DNA of 10,327 nt from Patescibacteria group bacterium (GTDB taxonomy: Bacteria > Patescibacteriota > UBA1384 > JAHJRZ01). The notes under the pieces are model-generated. The model worked only from the letters and a program-made list of their open reading frames with translations, was not told the origin of the DNA and did no database searches. Below, piece after piece: positions 1 to 4,550 of this stretch (within the stretch, counting starts at the first letter, position 1; every line of letters begins with the position of its first letter). The stretch is from NCBI GenBank assembly GCA_018830605.1, contig JAHJRZ010000028.1, positions 1 to 10,327 of the forward strand. The letters are read 5' to 3'. Made by a program: the position numbers and the translations under genes.

Positions 1-313
1 CGATGCCCTCCTCGCTCACTCGGACCACTCTTTTAGCCGAAGGCCAAACGATGGTTTTGAGTGATCGGTTGGGCTGTTTGAAGACGATGATCTGGCCGAT
101 CTCTGGAGAAACATCCCCTTGGAATCGGTAGAGAGTGCCAAGGGTGTTCCCCATCGATGGACCGATTGAAACCCGGATTCCCGTTGCCCACATCACTACG
201 ACCGCAACGAGAATCACGGGGACGACGTGCCAGATTCGTAGTTTCCGACCCCAGGAGGTCGGGATGACGTCTGCGTGGAATAGTCTCTCGAGCCTTTGCC
301 CGACAGTCGCCAT
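1..313 (-). CDS. lepB: Signal peptidase I (S26 family), N-terminal part, cut by the window edge
   Basis: Reading frame open from ATG at 313 down to base 1 (104 codons), so the C-terminal part lies outside the window. Residues about 29-46 form one hydrophobic membrane segment. It is followed by the S26 serine box GPSMGNTL (catalytic Ser53), then a DVSPEIGQIIVFKQP stretch resembling the family's GDIVVF region, and SAKRVVRV with the expected general-base Lys94. Proteins of this family sit in the membrane and cleave signal peptides from exported proteins on the outer face. The serine box is slightly atypical: the usual S-M-x-P-T-L has Asn in place of Pro. The start is well supported by AAAGGAGG at 320-327, six bases upstream, and by a consensus promoter. 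Codons are GC-rich, unlike genes right of 1.6 kb. An overlapping open frame at 33-344 is a shadow. Confidence 0.82.
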   Translation of the reverse strand, partial: MATVGQRLERLFHADVIPTSWGRKLRIWHVVPVILVAVVVMWATGIRVSIGPSMGNTLGTLYRFQGDVSPEIGQIIVFKQPNRSLKTIVWPSAKRVVRVSEEGI

Positions 314-356
314 CTCGAACCTCCTTTTTCATGTTCGTCACCACAGTATTGATGAT

Positions 357-385
357 ATTATATAATACCTTGACTTTTTTGTCAA
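357..385 (-). promoter_or_regulatory. Consensus sigma70 promoter of the signal peptidase gene
   Basis: On the minus strand, TTGACA (385-380), a 17-base spacer and TATAAT (362-357) match the sigma70 consensus exactly. Transcription should begin near 350, giving a leader of about 37 nt that contains the AAAGGAGG ribosome site. The -35 box is the left arm of an inverted repeat TTGAC-N6-GTCAA (385-370), a possible repressor site. Confidence 0.85.
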
Positions 386-410
386 ATTTAATTGTAATAA
401 AAATTTAAAT

Positions 411-467
411 AAAAAAATGGAGCGGGGCTCAAATGGTTGGTAGTACTTACCATTTGTGCCTCGCTCC
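411..467 (-). terminator. Rho-independent terminator after the prepilin gene
   Basis: Bases 419-437 pair with 449-467 as a stem of about 19 bp containing one G-T pair and one mismatch. Read on the minus strand, the stem is followed by A and then seven T (complement of 411-417). It lies 29 bases past the prepilin stop codon. There is no T run on the plus-strand side, so it acts for leftward transcription only. Confidence 0.88.
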
Positions 468-495
468 AGCGAGCTCGATCAGACGACTTGCGTCG

Positions 496-1230
496 TCAGC
501 GGAGGGCCCTGTAGCCCCACGTGGTGGGGGTTGGTCTGTAGGCTACTCCCCACAATTGCCATGAGCCCTGATAGGGGCCGGCGTCTTGGACGACCCACCG
601 TCGCCTCGGCGCTCCTGATGGGAAAGTAGGGAAGGTAGCCGTGGACTCAGCGCACTTGACGAGCTTGGCGTGACCGTCGCAGTAGTTGGCATTGGCCGTG
701 CCATTGTGACGTCCCAGCACCGGGCTGTTGTACGACGCGTTCCTCGCGAGCGTCCCGTCGTAGATCATCGCTGTTTCGACCGAGTATTCGATCTCCGCCA
801 GGGAAATCGGCGGAACAGCACCGGTGACGTTGCCGTCCTCGAAGACGGCGAAGTTCCACATATACCCCGTCCAAAGGCCGGGAGTAGCCGGCGTAAGCCC
901 AAAGACGGCGGCGATCCAGTCGATGCTGAACTCCCTCTGGCCGCTGGGGCACTCCATGATCTGCCAGTTCTTCATGTAGGGGGAGACAACGTCCAACATC
1001 GTGTAGAGACGAATGCCATCCGGTGAATAGGCGCTCATGGGAAACGTCTCATCGTAGTCTTGGACGTACATCAGCACGGCCGTGGCCTGCTGCCTAGCGT
1101 TGTTGAGGCAGGAAGTCTGGCGCGCCTTCTCGCGCGCTCTGGCGAAGACCGGGAAGAGGATCGCCGCCAGAATGGCGATGATCGCAATAACAACCAACAG
1201 CTCGATGAGCGTGAATCCGTGTCTCTTCAT
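496..1230 (-). CDS. Prepilin-like protein with type IV N-terminus and H-X9-DG C-terminal motif (DUF1559-like)
   Basis: A 244-residue secreted or pseudopilin-like protein. The N-terminus MKRHG/FTLIELLVV is a classic prepilin peptidase site (cleavage after Gly5, Glu10 present), followed by a hydrophobic helix to about residue 27. The stretch FPVFARAREKARQTSC (26-41) and QDYDETFP (57-64) are hallmarks of the prepilin paralogues numerous in Armatimonadota and Planctomycetota. His175, nine residues and Asp185-Gly186 give the H-X9-DG motif that names this group. The function is not established; these proteins are thought to be minor pilins or surface proteins. ATG at 1230 is supported by GGAGG (1240-1244) nine bases upstream. 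The gene is monocistronic, with its own promoter and terminator. GC-rich codons and the taxonomic flavour set it apart from the genes to the right. Confidence 0.88.
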   Translation of the reverse strand: MKRHGFTLIELLVVIAIIAILAAILFPVFARAREKARQTSCLNNARQQATAVLMYVQDYDETFPMSAYSPDGIRLYTMLDVVSPYMKNWQIMECPSGQREFSIDWIAAVFGLTPATPGLWTGYMWNFAVFEDGNVTGAVPPISLAEIEYSVETAMIYDGTLARNASYNSPVLGRHNGTANANYCDGHAKLVKCAESTATFPTFPSGAPRRRWVVQDAGPYQGSWQLWGVAYRPTPTTWGYRALR

Positions 1231-1266
1231 GTGCTGTCGCCTCCGTTTCGGTGGTGCGTCGTGATG

Positions 1267-1300
1267 ATTATATCTAATTACAAAATAGTAATTATGTCAA
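1267..1300 (-). promoter_or_regulatory. Prepilin promoter with a 20-bp dyad in its spacer
   Basis: On the minus strand TTGACA lies at 1300-1295 and TATAAT at 1272-1267, both perfect, but separated by 22 bases instead of 17. Between them lies a perfect inverted repeat, TAATTAC-N6-GTAATTA (1275-1294), which fills all but two bases of the spacer. The leader would be about 30 nt and carries GGAGG. The geometry suggests regulation by a dimeric protein bound in the spacer (inference). A TATAAT-only promoter with a weak -35 is the alternative reading. Confidence 0.6.
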
Positions 1301-1310
1301 GAGTTGAACT

Positions 1311-1331
1311 AAAAAACCGCCTTTCGGCGGT
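1311..1331 (-). terminator. Rho-independent terminator after the 49-codon gene
   Basis: On the minus strand ACCGCC-GAAA-GGCGGT forms a six-base-pair stem with a stable GAAA tetraloop (1331-1316), followed by a run of T (complement of 1311-1315). It lies about 25 bases after the stop at 1357 and directly upstream of the prepilin promoter. Flanking bases 1302-1307 and 1331-1336 (AGTTGA and TCAACT) are also complementary. Confidence 0.85.
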
Positions 1332-1356
1332 CAACTAACCAAAATTAGTATGATAG

Positions 1357-1506
1357 TTACTGTTCTCTCAAAATAATATTTAGGCCTTCTAATTTTCTGG
1401 AACTTTTGATAGCCATCTGTCGGCTAGCCTGTTCAATGCCGAGCGCCCTCTCCAGGACGCTACGGACGATGACCTCGGTCTTTCCTTCGACTGTCGGTTT
1501 ACTCAC
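1357..1506 (-). CDS. Small helical protein of unknown function (49 codons)
   Basis: The frame is open upstream to a TTG at 1569 and an ATG at 1563, but those lie inside the promoter, so they would not be transcribed from it. The best start is GTG at 1506, preceded by GGAGGA (1514-1519) with seven bases of spacing. The product begins MSKPTVEGKTEVIVRSVLER, is charged and probably mostly helical, with no signal peptide, membrane segment or cysteine. I do not recognise the family. A good promoter, a good ribosome site and a clean terminator around it argue that it is a real gene and not a chance frame. Base composition is GC-rich in the first two thirds and AT-rich at the C-terminal end. No neighbour suggests a role. 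Confidence 0.6.
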   Translation of the reverse strand: MSKPTVEGKTEVIVRSVLERALGIEQASRQMAIKSSRKLEGLNIILREQ

Positions 1507-1553
1507 TTCTTCATCCTCCAGCGTCCTGGGTTTTTGGGTGCTGACTTGGCGAT

Positions 1554-1582
1554 ATGATAACATAAGCAATTAAAATTATCAA
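1554..1582 (-). promoter_or_regulatory. Promoter of the 49-codon gene
   Basis: On the minus strand TTGATA (1582-1577), 17 bases, then TATCAT (1559-1554), each one base off consensus. A TGT just before the -10 box makes an extended -10. Transcription should begin near 1547, giving a leader of about 40 nt with GGAGGA before GTG at 1506. This placement excludes the upstream ATG and TTG as starts. Confidence 0.68.
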
Positions 1583-1676
1583 TCCTGGTTGCGGAAAGAT
1601 AAATATTAGTTTAAAATAATAAAAAGCTTTCAATTTAAAAGATATTAAAATTAATTGAAAATATTGAGATATTGAG

Positions 1677-2666
1677 ATGAAATTCACAAACCCACCAAAA
1701 TTATCAAAAGGAGATAAAATTGGCGTAATCGCTACATCAACACCGATATCAATTTTAGATGGTGCTCAAATTCAAAGAGGGTATCGCTATCTCATAAATA
1801 AGGGATTTACAATAGTTGAACATCCTCAATGTCGCCTTCAGAATGGCTACAACGCGGGCACAATCAAGGAAAGGGTTGAAGCAATACATGAATTTGTTAA
1901 AAATAAAAATATCAAATGTATAATGGCATTTTGGGGTGGTTATAACACAAATCAAATCTTGGATCATCTAGATTATAATTTAATAAAAAAATACCCTAAA
2001 ATTTTTATAGGTTATTCTGACACCTGTGCTTTGCTGCAAGCGATAACTGCAAAGACTGGGTTAGTAACCTACATGGGTCCAGCAGTAATTACATTTGCAA
2101 AACCAGATTCGTTCGACTACACATGGGAATATTTCAAAAGAGTGTGTATTGAAAATAGCTCAGACGTTTATATAAGAGATTCAAAAATTTTTGCGGATGA
2201 TTTATACTTTTTAAGAAAAGACGATAATCATCGAATTATCCAAAAAAATAAGGGCACAAAGATATTCCAAAAAGGTAAAGCTCAAGGTACAGTAATAGTT
2301 ACTAATCTTTCGACCTTATTAATTCTTTTAAATACTCCTTATCTTGTGTCACTTAAAGATAAAATTCTTTTTATCGAAGAAGCTGAAGATTTTGATTGTC
2401 AGATGATTCATCGTTTTATGGTTCAATTAAAACAAGCGGGAATAATTAACTCAATAAAGGGATTAGTGTTGGGAAAATTTATGGGCGAATCAAAGATTGA
2501 TGAGAAGCAGCTCCTTTCAATTTTGGAAGAAGTAATAGGAAATAAAAAAATTCCAGTTATGTATAATTCAAATTTCGGCCATACCGATCCAATTTTCACC
2601 ATCCCAAATGGAGGGGAGTGCCAATTGAATACTCGTTCTAAAAGCATCCTTTTTTACCGAAAATAG
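1677..2666 (+). CDS. S66-family LD-carboxypeptidase, MccF-like
   Basis: A 329-residue cytoplasmic serine peptidase of family S66, which contains LdcA (removes the terminal D-Ala from muramoyl tetrapeptides in wall recycling) and MccF (cleaves microcin C-type peptide-nucleotides and confers immunity). The N-terminal domain has KGDKIGVIATSTP and AFWGGYNTNQILDHLDY (84-100); the GG-N-N form is typical of the MccF branch. The nucleophile is Ser114 in IGYSD, with Glu234 in LFIEEAED and His302 in FGHTDP completing the Ser-Glu-His triad. Length fits the family. There is no signal peptide. The start has no Shine-Dalgarno and no clear promoter. It is among the most AT-rich genes in the window, and it is a single gene between the GC-rich block and a gene-free stretch. 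LdcA-like recycling and antibiotic-peptide immunity cannot be told apart from sequence alone. Confidence 0.88.
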   Translation: MKFTNPPKLSKGDKIGVIATSTPISILDGAQIQRGYRYLINKGFTIVEHPQCRLQNGYNAGTIKERVEAIHEFVKNKNIKCIMAFWGGYNTNQILDHLDYNLIKKYPKIFIGYSDTCALLQAITAKTGLVTYMGPAVITFAKPDSFDYTWEYFKRVCIENSSDVYIRDSKIFADDLYFLRKDDNHRIIQKNKGTKIFQKGKAQGTVIVTNLSTLLILLNTPYLVSLKDKILFIEEAEDFDCQMIHRFMVQLKQAGIINSIKGLVLGKFMGESKIDEKQLLSILEEVIGNKKIPVMYNSNFGHTDPIFTIPNGGECQLNTRSKSILFYRK

Positions 2667-2760
2667 ATTTAACAATCTAGATGGAAACAATACGACTCAG
2701 GCAGAACCAGCTACTTCTATCTTGTCAGTATTGATGTTTGTCTGGCAGCAAAAAGAATAA

Positions 2761-2788
2761 ATTTAGAGTTCTAAATCGCTGTTTTTTT
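2761..2788 (+). terminator. Weak candidate terminator after the LD-carboxypeptidase gene
   Basis: ATTTAG-AGTT-CTAAAT (2761-2776) forms a small AT-only stem, followed after five bases by eight T (2782-2789). The stem is weak and the gap to the T run is larger than usual. It lies about 95 bases past the stop codon. Confidence 0.3.
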
Positions 2789-2938
2789 TAAAATATATTT
2801 TTATATTTTTTCAAAGCATCGCTTATTAAATCCTACCCGATCTCCCACAAACTAAAAATTACGTCAAATTTTCCCATACTTTTCGTATTTTTTATGCTAT
2901 CGCAGAAAATATACGATATTTAATTTTTAGGTACAAAC

Positions 2939-2964
2939 CAAAAAACCGCCTTATATGGCGGTTT
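2939..2964 (-). terminator. Rho-independent terminator after the coiled-coil gene
   Basis: AAACCGCC (2943-2950) pairs with GGCGGTTT (2957-2964) around a six-base loop. On the minus strand the stem runs into six T (complement of 2940-2945). It lies about 40 bases past the stop at 3003. On the plus strand only TTT follows, so leftward use is favoured. Confidence 0.8.
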
Positions 2965-3002
2965 CCTGCAAACAGCTTCCAGCTATCAGCAATTAAATTT
3001 GA

Positions 3003-3401
3003 TCAATATCTCGTTTTTTCTAAAATCTTGATTCTTCGATTGTGGTCGTCCAAGCTTTCTGTTTCAATATTTAATTTTTTTTCAATCCGGTCGAGCATTT
3101 CAGTATTATCATCAAACCTGTCTTCTAAATTATCAAATCTACCTTCTAAATTATCAAACCTGCCTTCTAAACCATCAAAACGATTTTCAAGATTATCAAA
3201 TCTTCCTTCAAAATTATTGAATCTTTTTTCTAATCTGCCAAAAGCTTTACCCGTTGTTCTGGCGAGACCATCGATCTTTTCATTAATCTTTTCATCAGTA
3301 TGTTTGGCGAGACCATCGATCTTTTCATCAGTATGTTTATTGATTCTTTTTTCAAATGTTTCAAACATTTTCTCGAATTGTTTTTGCGTTTCTTTTTTCA
3401 T
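3003..3401 (-). CDS. Heptad-repeat coiled-coil protein of unknown function
   Basis: Start chosen at ATG 3401 (132 residues, beginning MKKETQKQFEKMF) because a promoter-like pair ends seven bases upstream, predicting a leaderless message. ATG at 3410 and TTG at 3419 are in frame but overlap that promoter. The protein is wholly charged and helical. A near-duplicate KHTDEKIDGLA / KHTDEKINEKIDGLA (residues about 22-47) is followed by six exact-length heptads of the form RFDNLEG (residues about 60-101), with Phe and Leu in the a/d-type core positions. A helical tail ending in KILEKTRY follows. There is no signal peptide, membrane segment or cysteine. Such proteins form elongated oligomers; the function is unknown. 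It sits downstream of rpmE, separated by a terminator-like hairpin, and has its own terminator. Confidence 0.78.
   Translation of the reverse strand: MKKETQKQFEKMFETFEKRINKHTDEKIDGLAKHTDEKINEKIDGLARTTGKAFGRLEKRFNNFEGRFDNLENRFDGLEGRFDNLEGRFDNLEDRFDDNTEMLDRIEKKLNIETESLDDHNRRIKILEKTRY
3099..3224 (-). repeat. Six tandem 21-base units encoding RFDNLEG heptads
   Basis: Six contiguous 21-base units, each encoding one heptad (RFNNFEG, RFDNLEN, RFDGLEG, RFDNLEG, RFDNLED, RFDDNTE). Neighbouring units are very similar at DNA level, e.g. repeated CTTCTAAATTATCAAA on the plus strand. They keep frame, so copy number can change without destroying the protein. Confidence 0.85.
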
Positions 3402-3408
3402 TAAATAC

Positions 3409-3437
3409 ATTTTAACCAATACGATATTTTAATGCAA
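3409..3437 (-). promoter_or_regulatory. Candidate promoter of the coiled-coil gene (leaderless geometry)
   Basis: On the minus strand TTGCAT (3437-3432), 17 bases, then TAAAAT (3414-3409). The -10 box ends seven bases before ATG at 3401, so transcription would begin at or next to the start codon. No Shine-Dalgarno is present. Confidence 0.5.
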
Positions 3438-3439
3438 TC

Positions 3440-3461
3440 AAAAACCGTCTTAATAAGGCGG
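3440..3461 (-). terminator. Probable terminator after rpmE
   Basis: On the minus strand CCGCCTT and AAGACGG pair around a three-base loop with one C-A mismatch (3461-3445), followed by five T. It lies about 22 bases past the rpmE stop and just before the -35 box of the next gene. The mismatch lowers confidence. Confidence 0.55.
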
Positions 3462-3483
3462 CTATCAGCAAGAAACAACTAGA

Positions 3484-3762
3484 TTATTTTTTATTTTCTT
3501 TTTTCTTATTCTTAGGCTTGGGTTTAGCTTTCTTTACTTTGGCTTCAGCTTGCATTTTTTTAGCTTTCTCAACCCGTTGTTTGAATTTATCAATTCTGCC
3601 GGCAGTATCGATTACTTTTGCTTTGCCGGTATAAAGCGGATGGCAGGCCGAGCAGATCTCAACGCGCATTTCGTCGACTGTTGAGCCAACTTCAATCGTA
3701 TTACCGCAGGCGCAGGTAATTTTAGCTTTTTCAAAATATTTAGGATGGACATCTTTTTTCAT
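3484..3762 (-). CDS. rpmE: 50S ribosomal protein bL31, zinc-ribbon type with a lysine-rich tail
   Basis: A 92-residue component of the large ribosomal subunit, located at the central protuberance. The first 60 residues match bL31: MKKDVHPKYF, then a zinc ribbon with Cys17-x-Cys19 and Cys37-x-x-Cys40, then HPLYTGKAKVIDTAGRIDKF. All four zinc ligands are present, so this is the zinc-binding (C+) form. Residues 61-92 are an extra basic tail of Lys, Ala and Pro beyond the usual length of about 70, probably contacting rRNA (inference). The start ATG 3762 is fixed by homology and has no Shine-Dalgarno. The promoter -10 box ends nine bases upstream, so the mRNA should be leaderless. It is divergent from the DUF5674-like gene, with only 63 bases between the two starts. 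Confidence 0.95.
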   Translation of the reverse strand: MKKDVHPKYFEKAKITCACGNTIEVGSTVDEMRVEICSACHPLYTGKAKVIDTAGRIDKFKQRVEKAKKMQAEAKVKKAKPKPKNKKKENKK

Positions 3763-3771
3763 AACAGAGAA

Positions 3772-3800
3772 ATTATATAGTATGCTTTGAAAAATTGCAA
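3772..3800 (-). promoter_or_regulatory. rpmE promoter (leaderless geometry)
   Basis: On the minus strand TTGCAA (3800-3795), 17 bases, TATAAT (3777-3772). Nine bases separate the -10 box from ATG, placing the transcription start zero to three bases before the start codon. Its -35 box lies inside the spacer of the rightward promoter for the gene at 3826. Confidence 0.75.
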
Positions 3801-3814
3801 TATCCTGATAGAAT
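3787..3814 (+). promoter_or_regulatory. Promoter of the DUF5674-like gene, interleaved with the rpmE promoter
   Basis: TTGAAA (3787-3792), 16 bases, TAGAAT (3809-3814), with TGA just before giving an extended -10. The -10 box ends 11 bases before ATG at 3826, predicting a leader of only a few bases. It overlaps the leftward rpmE promoter, so the two cannot easily be occupied at once. Confidence 0.6.
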
Positions 3815-3825
3815 GAAAATGTCTT

Positions 3826-4173
3826 ATGAAAATTATTGACGAGAAAAATAAAATCAAAATCCCTGAACTTAAAAAAATGGCAGAGACGACGTATGAGAAC
3901 TTAGTTAAAGCCGTAGTTGATATTAAAAAAGAAGTTATGGCAGTTGACGCTGAACTGCACGCTGATGAGGAGCAAAGATTACTTGAAGAAGGATCAAGTC
4001 AAAAAAATCTCTGGGGAATCAATTTATACCCGGGGAAAAAGGGTAATGATTTTATTGAATTCGACTCAATGATAAATCTGCGTCCATGGCAGAATAACCG
4101 CAGCCGAGGTGTCGACGACCCTAAAATTCAAGAAGAAATAATAAAAATTGTAAATAAATTAATCAAAAGATGA
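3826..4173 (+). CDS. DUF5674-like small conserved protein
   Basis: A 115-residue soluble protein with no signal or membrane segment. The pattern LVKAVVDIKKEVMAVDAELH (26-45), then DEEQRLLEEGS, LWGINLYPGK and EFDSMINLRP, ending SRGVDDPKIQEEIIKIVNKL, matches what I recall of the DUF5674 family, common in Patescibacteria and some Chloroflexota. Its function is unknown. The highly conserved Asp/Glu/His-rich DAELHADEE segment could be a binding or catalytic site, but that is only inference. The start ATG 3826 is the first after a promoter; an ATG at 3819 stops within a few codons. No Shine-Dalgarno is present. Its stop overlaps the start of the next gene by four bases (ATGA), indicating translational coupling and a joint role. 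Confidence 0.72.
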   Translation: MKIIDEKNKIKIPELKKMAETTYENLVKAVVDIKKEVMAVDAELHADEEQRLLEEGSSQKNLWGINLYPGKKGNDFIEFDSMINLRPWQNNRSRGVDDPKIQEEIIKIVNKLIKR

Positions 4174-4502
4174 GTTATCAACACAAAGAATTAGCTGGTG
4201 GACGTTGGTTTGAATTTTCACTGATTGAGCAGATGGCCAATATTGGCAGTGAAGTATATAGGGCGATTAATTGGCGAAAAAAGGGCGATAATAATTACGC
4301 GATGATGGCCTTTGAGCGGGCGCTGGAATTATTTGATTTGACAGTTGAGGATCCCAAAAACAGGACTCGTCTCAAAGAGGTTCTGCGCGCCAGAGAATTG
4401 TTTTGTGATTATTTTGTCGGCGATAATCAATACCACTCGACCGCCAAATCCTGGCAAAATTATTTTTACTCTTTCAACTACGCCGCTAGATTAAATAAAT
4501 AG
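4170..4502 (+). CDS. Small helical conserved protein, partner of the DUF5674-like gene
   Basis: A 110-residue soluble, probably all-helical protein with ELAGGRWFEFSLIEQMANIGSEVYRAINW at the N-terminus (8-36), AFERALELFDLTVED in the middle and SFNYAARLNK at the end. It resembles conserved hypotheticals that I recall from Patescibacteria, of no known function. The length and the repeated amphipathic helices (FERALELFDLTV, RLKEVLRARELFCDYF) suggest a helical bundle. The start ATG overlaps the upstream stop as ATGA, so it is translated by coupling from the same message. There is no toxin or antitoxin signature that I can name, though two short coupled genes under one promoter have that shape. It is followed by a weak terminator and a convergent glycoside hydrolase gene. 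Confidence 0.8.
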   Translation: MSYQHKELAGGRWFEFSLIEQMANIGSEVYRAINWRKKGDNNYAMMAFERALELFDLTVEDPKNRTRLKEVLRARELFCDYFVGDNQYHSTAKSWQNYFYSFNYAARLNK

Positions 4503-4504
4503 AA

Positions 4505-4546
4505 CTCCTGATTATTAAATTGGTCTGTAATCTGGCGAGGTTTTTT
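4505..4546 (+). terminator. Weak candidate terminator after the two-gene unit
   Basis: CTC (4505-4507) with GAG (4537-4539), and GATTA (4510-4514) with TAATC (4528-4532), can pair as an interrupted stem, followed by six T (4541-4546). The stem is imperfect. Its position just past the stop at 4502 and before the convergent gene fits a terminator. Confidence 0.35.
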
Positions 4547-4550
4547 GATT

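Larger units (their letters stand above)
2667..3002. other. Gene-free AT-rich stretch of 336 bases
   Basis: I see no convincing reading frame, tRNA or other RNA gene here. It contains a weak candidate terminator for the peptidase gene near 2761-2788 and a good leftward terminator at 2939-2964. The rest is AT-rich with short homopolymer runs. Confidence 0.6.

Noticed and set aside
33..344. Minus-strand open frame of 103 codons
   Set aside because: It is in a different frame from the signal peptidase gene (ATG 313), which has the S26 motifs, ribosome site and promoter; this frame has none.
482..497. Hairpin GACGAC-N4-GTCGTC at the prepilin stop
   Set aside because: There is no T run after it, and the much stronger terminator at 411-467 follows.
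647..1026. Long open frames on both strands inside the prepilin gene
   Set aside because: They are shadows produced by GC-rich codons; no motif or start signal, and the prepilin frame is clearly the coding one.
1507..1569. Upstream TTG/ATG starts for the small gene at 1357
   Set aside because: They lie between the -35 and -10 boxes or upstream of the predicted transcript start, with no ribosome site.
2667..3002. Search for a tRNA or small RNA gene in the gene-free stretch
   Set aside because: No cloverleaf arms or T-loop-like GTTCGA are seen; only weak hairpins and one leftward terminator.
3099..3224. CRISPR-like appearance of the regular 21-base units
   Set aside because: There are no unique spacers; the units are contiguous, in frame and encode heptads.
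3028..3432. Plus-strand Ser/Leu/Pro-rich open frame over the coiled-coil gene
   Set aside because: It is the reverse complement of the heptad repeats; the composition follows from them, and there is no promoter or ribosome site.
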